In this document: piece after piece, positions 1 through 7,362 of the stretch | Layout: every line of letters starts with the position of its first letter | How positions within the stretch are numbered: position 1 is the stretch's first letter | Assembly (NCBI GenBank): GCA_934572465.1 | Contig: CAKTLG010000049.1 | Location: 1 to 9,169, forward strand | Source of the DNA: an uncultured Oscillospiraceae bacterium | GTDB lineage: Bacteria; Bacillota; Clostridia; Oscillospirales; Oscillospiraceae | DNA: 9,169 bases | Direction: 5' to 3' | Notes under the pieces: model-generated | The model's database searches: none | The model's input: only the letters and a program-made list of their open reading frames with translations | Told to the model about the DNA's origin: nothing | Program-made: the position numbers and the translations under genes

Positions 1-1
1 C

Positions 2-784
<783 letters not shown>

Positions 785-814
785 ACCGTTCATCGATAAG
801 AAAGGAGATCCACC

Positions 815-1102
815 ATGCTGAAGAATCAGGACGAGGTCAAGGCCGCGGCCAAGGCGCTCGGTAAGGAACTTCACACTGCGATCGAGGAAAACGCGAAGGA
901 GCTGAAGGATCAGGTCAAGGACCTGGAGCTGGACGAGGCCATTGACGACGCCAAGGAGTATCTTGGCGCGAAGAAGGAGGCCGTTCTGGCGGAGCTTTCC
1001 ATCAAGAAGGAGGCCGCCGAAGCCTGCGTCAAGGCCGCCAAGGAGGAGCTTGAGCTCAAGCGCACCGTGCGCGAGGAAACCAGGAACGCAAAGCAGCAGT
1101 AA
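815..1102 (+). CDS. Small highly charged helical protein downstream of groEL, unknown function
   Basis: I do not recognise a family for this 95-residue protein. The ATG at 815 is preceded by a strong Shine-Dalgarno (AAAGGAG, 801-807) at good spacing, and codon choice (AAG, GAG, CGC, ATC) matches groEL, so it looks like a real and well expressed gene. About half the residues are Ala, Glu or Lys. It has no Pro, Trp or Phe, two Gly and one Cys (residue 71), so it should form one or more long amphipathic helices or a coiled coil over nearly its full length. No signal peptide or membrane segment is visible. It starts 30 bp after groEL and is followed within 15 bp by a strong terminator, so it is very likely the last gene of the groESL transcript and may share heat-shock control. 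A role as a stress or chaperonin-associated protein is inference from position only. Confidence 0.8.
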   Translation: MLKNQDEVKAAAKALGKELHTAIEENAKELKDQVKDLELDEAIDDAKEYLGAKKEAVLAELSIKKEAAEACVKAAKEELELKRTVREETRNAKQQ

Positions 1103-1114
1103 GCCGGATATCCT

Positions 1115-1153
1115 AAAAAAAGTCCCCGCTCTCAGAGAGAGCGGGGACTTTTT
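1115..1153. terminator. Bidirectional rho-independent terminator between convergent genes
   Basis: A perfect 13-bp GC-rich stem (1121-1133 with 1137-1149) closes on a 3-nt loop. It is flanked by an A run (1115-1121) and a T run (1149-1153), so pairing can extend to 17 bp. Read on the plus strand it ends the groEL unit in a run of five U. Read on the minus strand it ends the lepA-hutG unit in a run of seven U. It lies 12 bp after the plus-strand stop and about 20 bp after the minus-strand stop. Confidence 0.93.
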
Positions 1154-1172
1154 CTGCGTTTTGAGCGGGCCG

Positions 1173-2180
1173 TTACAGGCTCAGGCCGCTGAGCCGGCAA
1201 AGCGTGTTGATAACGGCGAAGATAATGACCGCGCCGAGGTTGGCGGTCGTATTGTCCTGATCGAAGCGCGGTGAGATCTCGCAGATATCGAAGCCGCGCA
1301 CCTTGCGCGTGCGCAGCACGTGCTTCAAAAGCGGCAGCACGACCTCGGGGTCCAGCCCCAGCGACTGCGGCGCGCTCACGCCCGGCGCGAACGCGGACGA
1401 GAACACGTCGGTGCAGACGGTGATGTACACATCGCGGCACTGGTAGAGATACTGATCGAGCCGCTCGAGGATCGTTTCGAGATTGGCGCTCTGCACCTCC
1501 TTGGCCAGCACGTAGTCCACGCCCAGCTCCTTCGCCTTCTTAAAGAGGCTCACGGTGTTGCTGTGCTGCTGGATGCCGATGGGGAAGTAGTGGTACGGCG
1601 TGCCCTCGGCCTGACACAGATCTGCGATCTGACGGAACATCGTGCCGGACGAGTTGCCCGCATCGTAGGGGCGCAGGTCAAAGTGCGCGTCGAAGTTGAC
1701 GATGCCAAGCTCCGGCGTGTATCCCTTATCTTTGAGATAATTGTGCTGGCCCTGAAAATGGCCGAAGGTCGTTTCATGGCCGCCGCCGAGCACGATGGGG
1801 AAAAGACCGCGCCGCAGGATATCCTCCACGGCAAGTCCCAGCTCACGCTGCCCCTCCTCGAGCGAGATCTCATCGCAGACAATGTCGCCCGCGTCGTAGA
1901 GGCAGACCTCGCGGGAAAACGTGCACGGCAGGTTCGACATCTGGCCGCGCACAAAGTCCGGCGCGAGGGCCGTGCCGGTGCGGCCCTTGTTGCGCGCGAC
2001 GCCCTTGTCGCTGCAAAAGCCGATGAACGCGAAGCCGAGCTTCCCCGTAAACGGCGCGCCGCCGTCGTTCAGGTCAAGGGGCCTTACCCACTGGTGCCAG
2101 CGGAAGGCGTCGTAATCGCTGTCGCTGTCGACCCTTCCCTTCCAGCACTGCATGGCGCTGACATAATGATCCAAAAGCAT
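1173..2180 (-). CDS. hutG: Arginase/agmatinase-fold hydrolase, probable formimidoylglutamase (HutG)
   Basis: This 335-residue ureohydrolase-family enzyme would use a binuclear Mn site to cleave a formimidoyl, guanidino or related C-N bond. The HutG assignment (N-formimidoyl-L-glutamate to glutamate plus formamide, last step of histidine breakdown) rests on the APGVSAP segment (265-271) typical of formimidoylglutamases and on overall layout. Metal-site motifs seen are GGGHE (132-136, H135) and DAHFD (164-168). The third motif, normally SxDxDxxDP, reads TVCTDVFSS (254-262): the first metal-binding Asp aligns with C256, only D258 is kept, and the later Asp-Pro is lost. An acidic residue in the ICEISP segment (E301) fits the conserved C-terminal Glu. 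The ATG at 2180 lies 18 nt after the lepA stop, and its Shine-Dalgarno (AAGGAGA) overlaps that stop, so it is translated from the lepA transcript. No other hut gene is in the window. Agmatinase, arginase or an uncharacterised relative remain possible. Confidence 0.75.
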   Translation of the reverse strand: MLLDHYVSAMQCWKGRVDSDSDYDAFRWHQWVRPLDLNDGGAPFTGKLGFAFIGFCSDKGVARNKGRTGTALAPDFVRGQMSNLPCTFSREVCLYDAGDIVCDEISLEEGQRELGLAVEDILRRGLFPIVLGGGHETTFGHFQGQHNYLKDKGYTPELGIVNFDAHFDLRPYDAGNSSGTMFRQIADLCQAEGTPYHYFPIGIQQHSNTVSLFKKAKELGVDYVLAKEVQSANLETILERLDQYLYQCRDVYITVCTDVFSSAFAPGVSAPQSLGLDPEVVLPLLKHVLRTRKVRGFDICEISPRFDQDNTTANLGAVIIFAVINTLCRLSGLSL

Positions 2181-2198
2181 CTGTGATCGCTCTCCTTT

Positions 2199-4001
2199 TT
2201 ATTCGTCCAGCTTGAGGACCGCGAGAAACGCCTCCGTCGGCACCTGCACGGTGCCGAGCGAGCGCATCTTCTTCTTGCCCTCCTTCTGCTTTTCCAGCAG
2301 CTTTTTCTTTCGCGTGATATCGCCGCCGTAGCACTTGGCGAGAACGTCCTTGCGCATGGCCTTGACGGTCTCGCGAGCGATGATGCGCCCGCCGATGGCG
2401 GCCTGAATGGGCACCTCAAAGAGCTGGCGGGGGATATTGTCCTTGAGCTTTTCGCACAGCTTCCGCGCCCGCCCGTAGGCCTTGTCCTTGTGCGCGATAA
2501 AGGAGAGCGCGTCCACCTGATCGCCGTTGAGCAGGATGTCGACCTTCACAAGCTCGCTCGGCCGGTAGCCCGAAAGCTCGTAGTCGAGCGAGGCGTAGCC
2601 CTTGGTGTTGGCCTTGAGGGTATCAAAGAAATCGTAGATGATCTCGTTGAGCGGCATCTCATAATGCATCTCGACAAGGTAGGTGTCGAGATACTGCATA
2701 TCCTTGAACTCGCCGCGCCGGTCCTGACACATCGGCATGATGTTGCCGACGTAGTCCGGCGGCGTGACGATCGTGACCTTGACGTATGGCTCCTCCGCGC
2801 GCGCGATGTGCGCGGTATCGGGATAGTTGTGCGGGTTGTCGACGCGCACCATCGTCCCGTCGGTCTTGTAGACCTCGTAGATGACGCTCGGGAGCGTTGT
2901 GACGAGATCCAGGTCAAATTCGCGCTCTAATCTTTCCTGAATGACCTCCATGTGCAGCATTCCGAGGAAGCCGCAGCGGAAGCCGAAGCCCAGCGCGACG
3001 GACGATTCCGGCTCGAACGTCAGCGAAGCGTCGTTGAGCTGGAGCTTTTCCAGCGCGTCGCGCAGGTCGGGGTATTTGCTGCCGTCCTCGGTGTAAATGC
3101 CGCAGTAGACCATCGAGCGCACCTTGCGGTAGCCCGGCAGCGGCTCGGCCGCGGGGTTTTCCACGCCTGTGACCGTGTCGCCGATCTGCGTTTCGTGCAC
3201 ATCCTTGATGCTCGCGGTGAAGTAGCCGACCTGACCAGCCTCGAGCTGCTTTGCCGGTTCCAGCCCCAGCGGGCGCATCAGTCCGCACTCGATGACCTTG
3301 AACACCGCGCCCGTCGCCATCATTTTGACCTCCATGCCCGGGCGGACCGTGCCGTCCATCAGGCGCATGTAGACGATGACGCCGCGGTAGGTATCGTAAT
3401 AGCTGTCGAAGATCAGCGCGCGCAGCGGCGCGTTCGGGTCGCCCTTGGGACAGGGCAGGTTCTGCACGATATCCTCAAGCACCGCGTCGATGTTGACGCC
3501 CATCTTTGCGGAGATCTCGGGCGCATCCTCGGCAGGAATGGCCAGAATGTCCTCGATCTCCTGCTTGACGCGCTTTGGATCGGCGGCGGGCAGGTCGATC
3601 TTGTTGACGACGGGACGGATCTCAAGGTCGTGCTCCATCGCAAGATACGTGTTGGCGAGCGTCTGCGCCTCAATGCCCTGCGAGGCGTCGACGACGAGCA
3701 GCGCACCCTCGCAGGCCGCAAGCGAGCGCGATACCTCGTAGTTGAAGTCGACGTGGCCCGGCGTGTCGATGAGGTTGAGCGTGTAGACCTCGCCGTCGGC
3801 GGCAGTGTAGTCGAACGTGACGGCGCGCGCCTTGATGGTGATGCCGCGCTCACGCTCGAGGTCCATATTGTCAAGGATCTGATCCTCCATCTCGCGCGCG
3901 GAAACGGCGTTGCACTTTTCAAGCAGCCGGTCCGCCAGCGTTGACTTGCCGTGGTCGATATGCGCGATGATGGAGAAGTTGCGGATGTTCTTTTCGTTCA
4001 T
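2199..4001 (-). CDS. lepA: Elongation factor 4 (LepA), ribosome back-translocating GTPase
   Basis: LepA/EF4 is a translational GTPase that binds the ribosome and affects translocation or initiation under stress. At 600 aa it is full length for the family. The GTPase domain shows G1 AHIDHGKST (13-21), the RGIT switch I motif (52-55), G3 DTPGH (79-83), G4 NKID (133-136) and G5 SAK (164-166). The EF-G-like domains follow, then the LepA-specific C-terminal domain with a [20 protein letters not shown] block and the [10 protein letters not shown] ending. The ATG at 4001 has a GAGGAAG ribosome site about 8 nt upstream. It begins 13 bp after the XRE regulator stop and is followed after 18 bp by the hutG-like gene, so the three form an operon. 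In many Firmicutes lepA lies beside hemN, hrcA or dnaK; those are not here. No defects seen. Confidence 0.98.
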   Translation of the reverse strand: MNEKNIRNFSIIAHIDHGKSTLADRLLEKCNAVSAREMEDQILDNMDLERERGITIKARAVTFDYTAADGEVYTLNLIDTPGHVDFNYEVSRSLAACEGALLVVDASQGIEAQTLANTYLAMEHDLEIRPVVNKIDLPAADPKRVKQEIEDILAIPAEDAPEISAKMGVNIDAVLEDIVQNLPCPKGDPNAPLRALIFDSYYDTYRGVIVYMRLMDGTVRPGMEVKMMATGAVFKVIECGLMRPLGLEPAKQLEAGQVGYFTASIKDVHETQIGDTVTGVENPAAEPLPGYRKVRSMVYCGIYTEDGSKYPDLRDALEKLQLNDASLTFEPESSVALGFGFRCGFLGMLHMEVIQERLEREFDLDLVTTLPSVIYEVYKTDGTMVRVDNPHNYPDTAHIARAEEPYVKVTIVTPPDYVGNIMPMCQDRRGEFKDMQYLDTYLVEMHYEMPLNEIIYDFFDTLKANTKGYASLDYELSGYRPSELVKVDILLNGDQVDALSFIAHKDKAYGRARKLCEKLKDNIPRQLFEVPIQAAIGGRIIARETVKAMRKDVLAKCYGGDITRKKKLLEKQKEGKKKMRSLGTVQVPTEAFLAVLKLDE

Positions 4002-4014
4002 AGCTGTATCTTCC

Positions 4015-4695
4015 TCATTTCCTGCCGAGCAGGGAATTGGTTTTTTCCTCCGTGCTGTGCAGCACCTGCGTCACGCTCTGCATCAGCCCTGGATAGAGCG
4101 CGCCGAGCGTCTCGTCCTCCATCGCGGGGAAGACCGCGCCGTCCTCGCTGAGCTGTGCGAGCGAGGAGGCATAGGCGATATAGTCCGCGCGCATCTGCGC
4201 GTCGACCGCGCCGGTCTGATATGCCGTCGCGTCAAGGCTGAAATAGCCGTCCTTGCCGCCGCAGGCGCGGTGCAGCGCGCGGTAGAGCTGATAGAGCGCG
4301 CCGCCGAGGTACCCGCCCGCCGAGGCGATGAGCGTGCGGTCGTTCGTGCGGCCCAGCAGCTCAAAGAGCACGCCCGCGGTGTTGGCGAGCATCTTTTTTT
4401 GCAGCGTCGCGGCGATGCTGCCCTTGAGCGTTTCCTTCTCGTCGCTCACGTCGTAGAGCGACTCCGCGTCGATCATGCCGCCGTCGCGCGAGAGCGTGCG
4501 GCCGAGCAGATAATCCGCCGAGACGTGATAGTAGTCGCACGCGCGGGCGACGAAGGCGAGCCCCGGTTCGCGGATGCCGTTTTCATAGTGGGACAAAAGC
4601 GCCTGCGAAATGCCAAGCTCCTTTGCGGCCTTGCGCTGGGAGATGCCCTTCTCCTGCCGCAGCAGGCCCAGGGTGCGGGAAAAGTCAGCGTTCAT
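4015..4695 (-). CDS. XRE-family helix-turn-helix transcriptional regulator
   Basis: This is a 226-residue cytoplasmic DNA-binding protein. The N-terminal 65 residues are a Cro/C1-type HTH: the [21 protein letters not shown] stretch (20-40) holds the turn and recognition helix, followed by the usual [12 protein letters not shown] ending (55-66). The remaining ~160 residues look helical, have no recognised ligand-binding motif and contain no membrane segment. The frame stays open upstream to an ATG at 4800, but the start at 4695 is preferred: GAGGT sits 7 nt before it, family proteins begin right before the HTH, and a strong promoter lies inside the would-be extension. The gene heads the unit with lepA (13-bp gap). 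A 16-bp inverted repeat over its own -35 suggests autoregulation (inference). Its regulon and inducer are unknown. Confidence 0.88.
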   Translation of the reverse strand: MNADFSRTLGLLRQEKGISQRKAAKELGISQALLSHYENGIREPGLAFVARACDYYHVSADYLLGRTLSRDGGMIDAESLYDVSDEKETLKGSIAATLQKKMLANTAGVLFELLGRTNDRTLIASAGGYLGGALYQLYRALHRACGGKDGYFSLDATAYQTGAVDAQMRADYIAYASSLAQLSEDGAVFPAMEDETLGALYPGLMQSVTQVLHSTEEKTNSLLGRK

Positions 4696-4730
4696 GGCAA
4701 TACCTCGCAGATCAAAATACGGTAAGTTAT

Positions 4731-4759
4731 AGTATACCGCTCTGATTACGGTTTGTAAA
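4731..4759 (-). promoter_or_regulatory. Sigma-A-type promoter of the XRE-lepA-hutG operon
   Basis: On the minus strand the -35 is TTTACA (4759-4754) and the -10 is TATACT (4736-4731), each 5 of 6 to consensus, with an ideal 17-bp spacer. Transcription would start near 4724, giving a leader of about 29 nt to the ATG at 4695. This AT-rich island stands out in GC-rich sequence. No other promoter is evident between it and the operon's end. Confidence 0.75.
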
Positions 4760-4770
4760 TCAAAATTTAC
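4755..4770. promoter_or_regulatory. Perfect inverted repeat overlapping the -35, candidate operator
   Basis: GTAAAT and ATTTAC (6-bp arms, 4-bp CAAA centre) form a symmetric site that covers most of the -35 element of the operon promoter. An octamer within it, ATCAAAAT (4759-4766), recurs at 4711-4718 just past the predicted start site, so the promoter is bracketed by related sequences. The natural candidate to bind here is the adjacent XRE regulator, but this is inference. Confidence 0.5.
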
Positions 4771-4781
4771 GTTCTGCACGC

Positions 4782-4820
4782 AAAAAATCGGGGCGCTCAC
4801 GGCTCACGCCGCAGCGCCCC
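4782..4820 (-). terminator. Rho-independent terminator of the spoIIE unit
   Basis: Read on the minus strand, GGGGCGCT (4820-4813) pairs with AGCGCCCC (4797-4790). A small inner CGGC/GCCG hairpin with a GTGA loop lies inside, and a run of six U follows (4787-4782) after two bases. It lies 30 bp after the stop of the 90-aa gene and about 20 bp ahead of the next promoter, so it separates the two units. Confidence 0.85.
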
Positions 4821-4850
4821 ACAAAATAGAGGAGAAGAAAATGACTATGC

Positions 4851-5123
4851 TCAAATGAGCGCGCTCAAAAGCCACGCCAGCGCGATGCCGCCGGCTCCCA
4901 CGCCGCACCACAGCGCCGGGGACCCGCGCAGCAGCAGATCCCTTGTGCGCGTCTGCGTGCGCCCGCAGCTGCGCGCCACGCGGCAGGCTTCGTCCACCAG
5001 CCGCTGCTGCGAAACGCCGCTGCGTCCCGCCGCGTCGTTTCGCACGATGAAGATCGCCTGTTCAAAAAGCTCCGTGTCCGGCGAATCGACCACAATGACC
5101 CTGCGCGATGTTCCCCTGACCAA
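4851..5123 (-). CDS. Small conserved-looking protein with C-terminal membrane helix, unknown function
   Basis: This protein has 90 residues. The start is a TTG at 5123, chosen because GGGAGG lies 9 nt upstream, an in-frame stop blocks longer versions, and no other good start exists. The N-terminal part (RGTSRRVIVVDSPD then LFEQAIFIVRND, about 3-30) resembles short hypothetical proteins I recall from Clostridia, but I cannot name a family. A predicted single membrane helix occupies about residues 70-90 (LWCGVGAGGIALAWLLSALI), right at the C-terminus, so the protein is probably tail-anchored with a cytoplasmic N-terminus. It follows spoIIE by 91 bp on the same strand and is ended by a strong terminator. 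A forespore-type promoter candidate precedes it. A sporulation role is inferred from location only. Confidence 0.82.
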   Translation of the reverse strand: MVRGTSRRVIVVDSPDTELFEQAIFIVRNDAAGRSGVSQQRLVDEACRVARSCGRTQTRTRDLLLRGSPALWCGVGAGGIALAWLLSALI

Positions 5124-5160
5124 GTAGCAGCACCTCCCGACGGAAAAAACGTTCTGTCAT

Positions 5161-5189
5161 CAGTATGCCCGCCGCCTGCCGCGCTATAC
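5161..5189 (-). promoter_or_regulatory. Possible sporulation sigma factor (sigma-F/G-like) promoter
   Basis: On the minus strand GTATA (5189-5185) is followed, after 17 bp, by CATACTG (5167-5161). These resemble the GNATR -35 and CATNNTA -10 motifs of sigma-G promoters. The GG just ahead of the -10 also fits a sigma-F reading with 15-bp spacing. Initiation near 5154 would leave about 30 nt to the TTG start at 5123. The match is short and could be chance. Confidence 0.35.
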
Positions 5190-5214
5190 CGGAGCGGGAA
5201 AAATTCTTTGTGTG

Positions 5215-7245
5215 TCACACCTCCTGCGCGCCGCCGTCGCCCTCGGGAATGTAGAGCGCCATGCACAGCGCGTCGTCCGTTTCTCCGCGCTTTTCCGCGC
5301 TGTCGGCCAGAATGGCGGAGACGAGCAGCTGGGGGTTCGTTCCCTCCCAGCCTGCCAGCAGGTTTTGCAGCCACTCGTCGTCGTCCGCGTCGGCAACGCC
5401 GTCCGTCACCATGACGAAAAAGCAGCCCGGCGACAGCCGCAGATGCGTCGCCTCCGGCGGGGGCGCTCCCTCCTGCACCCCCGCCGGCAGGCATGAGCAG
5501 GTCACGCGGCGCACCGTGCCGCCGCGCTTTAAATAGCTCGGCGCGGCGCCGTACTTGTAAAGCTCGCCCTCAAGCGTTTGGAGCGAGAGCGTCAGAAGGT
5601 CGACGGTCGTAAAGCTGTCGGTCGCCTCCGCGCGGAGGGCAAGGGCGCTGTTGAGCGTTTTAAGCGCCGGCGGCGCGTCGATCCCCGCGCGCAGAAAGCG
5701 TTCCAGCAGCCGCGCGGCCATGGCGGATTCCCGCTGCGCCGCCTCGCCGCAGCCCATGCCGTCGGACAGCAGCAGGCACAGCGACCCGCCGTCCGTTTCA
5801 AAATGGCTCGCGCTGTCGCCGCTTACGCGCTCGCCGCGCTTGGGACGCAGCGAAAGTCCCAGCTGATAGGGGTGCAGCGGCTGTGCGGCGGCGGGACGCG
5901 CCGCGCCGTCCGCCGCGCTTTGCAGCAGCTCCGAAAGCTGCGCGTACTGCGAGGCCGCCCGCGCATGATCCTCGGCGAGCCGCGTGCGGTACTGCCGCCG
6001 CAGCAGGTACGCGCGCAGCTCGTCGTTCACGGCGGCAAGAAAGCTCGGAAAACGGATGCAGCGGTCGGCAAAATACGAGGGGAAATCCTCTCCGCGTCCC
6101 TGACCGCGCTGCAAAAGCGTGGCGGTCGCGTCGTTGAGCGCGGTATAGGTGCGCGTATATTCCTTTTCCCAGCAGAAATCGCACAGCGAGCAGCCGCGGC
6201 AGGCGCGCTCCGCCGCGCGGTCAAAGATCGCCGCGGGATTTTCCTCCGTGCGCTTCGGCACACGGGCCACGCTGTCATACAGCTCGCGCAGCGCCGCGGC
6301 GGATTCCGATACCGATTTTCGCAGCGCGGCGGATTCCTCCGCGTCGTCCTCCGCCTCCAGCGCAAGGCGCTTGCCGCGGAAAAAGCGCGATGGGATCAGC
6401 AGAAACAGCAGCGTCGATGCAAGCCCTTCATAGAGCAGCACCAGCCCCGCGCCCGCGTCCATCGGCAGCGCGAAGCACAGCACGCAGAACGCGAACCACA
6501 GCGCGCTCGTCACGCGGTTGCCCCGCCGCGTCAGACTGACGACCGTTGCGGCGAGCGCATAGCCCGCCGCGTGAGCAAAGCTGCCGCCGCCCGCCGCCAG
6601 ATCCATGCCGAGGCCAATGGCAAGCGCCGCCGGTACGGCGCTCACGCCGCTGCGCTCAAAGGCGGCGAGCAGCACCACGAGCATCGCTGCGATGCGCCCG
6701 GGCGCAAAGCCGTTTGCCGTCTGATATGAGGCAAAAGCCATCAGCACGCCGAGCAGAATGAAAAGCGCCGCGAATGGGTGCTCTTTTTCCCCGCCCGCAA
6801 GCAGCGCGCGGGCGCTCATCGCCGCCAGCGCCGCCAGAAGTAGCGAGACCGCGCAGCCCGCCGCCTCGCCGGCGCCGTCGCGCAGCACGTAGACAAACTC
6901 CACCGAGAGCATCATCGCCGCCGCCAGCAGCGGCGCGAACGCGCGCTTTTGATAGAACTTCAGATCATAGAACGCGTTGTTTGCCGTAAAGATCAGAACG
7001 CCCGCCGCCGCGGTGCGCAGCGCGTGGGAAAACGGCAGGAACACGAACGCGCCCACCGCCGCGCCAAGCATCGCCGCACAGCCGCGCACGCCGTTTCCCG
7101 CCGCGGCCGTCAGCCCCAGCGCCAGCGGCGCATAGCCGCCGAACACCCGTGCGCCGGAGAGCACGGCCGCAAGCACAAAGCGCAGCGCGCAGTCCACGAC
7201 CCTTCCCGACCATTCCTTGCTGCGCAGCCTTGCGATCATATCCAC
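5215..7245 (-). CDS. spoIIE: Stage II sporulation protein E, membrane-bound PP2C-type phosphatase
   Basis: SpoIIE dephosphorylates the anti-anti-sigma factor SpoIIAA to switch on sigma-F in the forespore, and it also works at the polar septum. This version has 676 residues, against 827 in B. subtilis. Layout: a cytoplasmic start, then about 8-10 hydrophobic segments (20-285); a linker with the Cys-rich CRGCSLCDFCW motif (349-359) seen in SpoIIE proteins; then the PP2C phosphatase domain (460-670). Phosphatase motifs include SGDS (475-478), SDGMGCG (494-500), TTVDL (546-550), KYGAAPSYLKRG (564-575), TDGVAD (614-619) and a closing TDDA (656-659). The aspartates in the SDG, TDG and DD motifs are the expected metal ligands. 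The central region is shorter than in Bacillus. The GTG at 7245 is preferred: AGGAGG lies 9 nt upstream, whereas the farther GTG at 7287 lies upstream of the predicted -10. The ATG at 7239 is an alternative. Confidence 0.95.
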   Translation of the reverse strand: MDMIARLRSKEWSGRVVDCALRFVLAAVLSGARVFGGYAPLALGLTAAAGNGVRGCAAMLGAAVGAFVFLPFSHALRTAAAGVLIFTANNAFYDLKFYQKRAFAPLLAAAMMLSVEFVYVLRDGAGEAAGCAVSLLLAALAAMSARALLAGGEKEHPFAALFILLGVLMAFASYQTANGFAPGRIAAMLVVLLAAFERSGVSAVPAALAIGLGMDLAAGGGSFAHAAGYALAATVVSLTRRGNRVTSALWFAFCVLCFALPMDAGAGLVLLYEGLASTLLFLLIPSRFFRGKRLALEAEDDAEESAALRKSVSESAAALRELYDSVARVPKRTEENPAAIFDRAAERACRGCSLCDFCWEKEYTRTYTALNDATATLLQRGQGRGEDFPSYFADRCIRFPSFLAAVNDELRAYLLRRQYRTRLAEDHARAASQYAQLSELLQSAADGAARPAAAQPLHPYQLGLSLRPKRGERVSGDSASHFETDGGSLCLLLSDGMGCGEAAQRESAMAARLLERFLRAGIDAPPALKTLNSALALRAEATDSFTTVDLLTLSLQTLEGELYKYGAAPSYLKRGGTVRRVTCSCLPAGVQEGAPPPEATHLRLSPGCFFVMVTDGVADADDDEWLQNLLAGWEGTNPQLLVSAILADSAEKRGETDDALCMALYIPEGDGGAQEV

Positions 7246-7276
7246 AGCTCGTCCCCTCCTTGTGCGTTGTACGACC

Positions 7277-7310
7277 ATTGTACGCACGCCCGCGCGAGAA
7301 AGCTGTCGGA
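7277..7310 (-). promoter_or_regulatory. Candidate Spo0A-dependent promoter of spoIIE
   Basis: The minus strand shows TACAAT (7282-7277), 5 of 6 to the sigma-A -10, with no good -35 at 17 bp. CCGACA (7309-7304) lies 21 bp upstream. The known B. subtilis spoIIE and spoIIG promoters have the same over-long spacing (21 and 22 bp) and need Spo0A. Overlapping the -35, the plus strand reads TGTCGGA (7304-7310), one mismatch from the 0A box TGTCGAA. The start site would be near 7270, giving about 25 nt of leader to the GTG at 7245. Confidence 0.5.
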
Positions 7311-7322
7311 ATCGCGGGGATG

Positions 7323-7352
7323 AAAAAAAGAACGGCCGGAGCCGTTCTTTTT
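7323..7352 (-). terminator. Rho-independent terminator after ribF
   Basis: GAACGGC and GCCGTTC (7330-7336 with 7341-7347) form a 7-bp stem with a 4-nt loop. Flanking A and T runs extend it by five pairs. On the minus strand it ends in seven U (7329-7323), 10 bp after the ribF stop. It separates truB-ribF from spoIIE, whose promoter begins right behind it. Confidence 0.88.
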
Positions 7353-7362
7353 GATGCTTCCT

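Noticed and set aside
1320..2186. 288-codon plus-strand open frame opposite the hutG-type gene
   Set aside because: No ribosome site or motif; the minus-strand frame carries the arginase-fold motifs.
2952..3944. Long open frame on the plus strand, antisense to lepA
   Set aside because: It lies wholly inside lepA, whose motifs are unmistakable. It has no ribosome site or recognisable domain, and such antisense frames are common in GC-rich DNA.
4696..4800. 35-residue N-terminal extension of the XRE regulator
   Set aside because: The promoter and inverted repeat occupy this stretch, the extension resembles no part of the family, and a ribosome site supports the ATG at 4695.
4831..4856. GGAG followed by a five-codon plus-strand frame starting at 4841
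   Set aside because: It runs opposite to both neighbours, has no promoter and overlaps the end of the 90-aa gene; probably chance.
5063..5160. 31-codon minus-strand frame from an ATG at 5160 overlapping the 90-aa gene start
   Set aside because: There is no ribosome site, and it is out of frame with the gene that has a strong Shine-Dalgarno.
5578..6729. 383-codon plus-strand open frame opposite spoIIE
   Set aside because: It is Arg/Ala/Gln-rich low-complexity translation typical of an antisense GC-rich shadow, with no Shine-Dalgarno, and spoIIE on the other strand explains the sequence.
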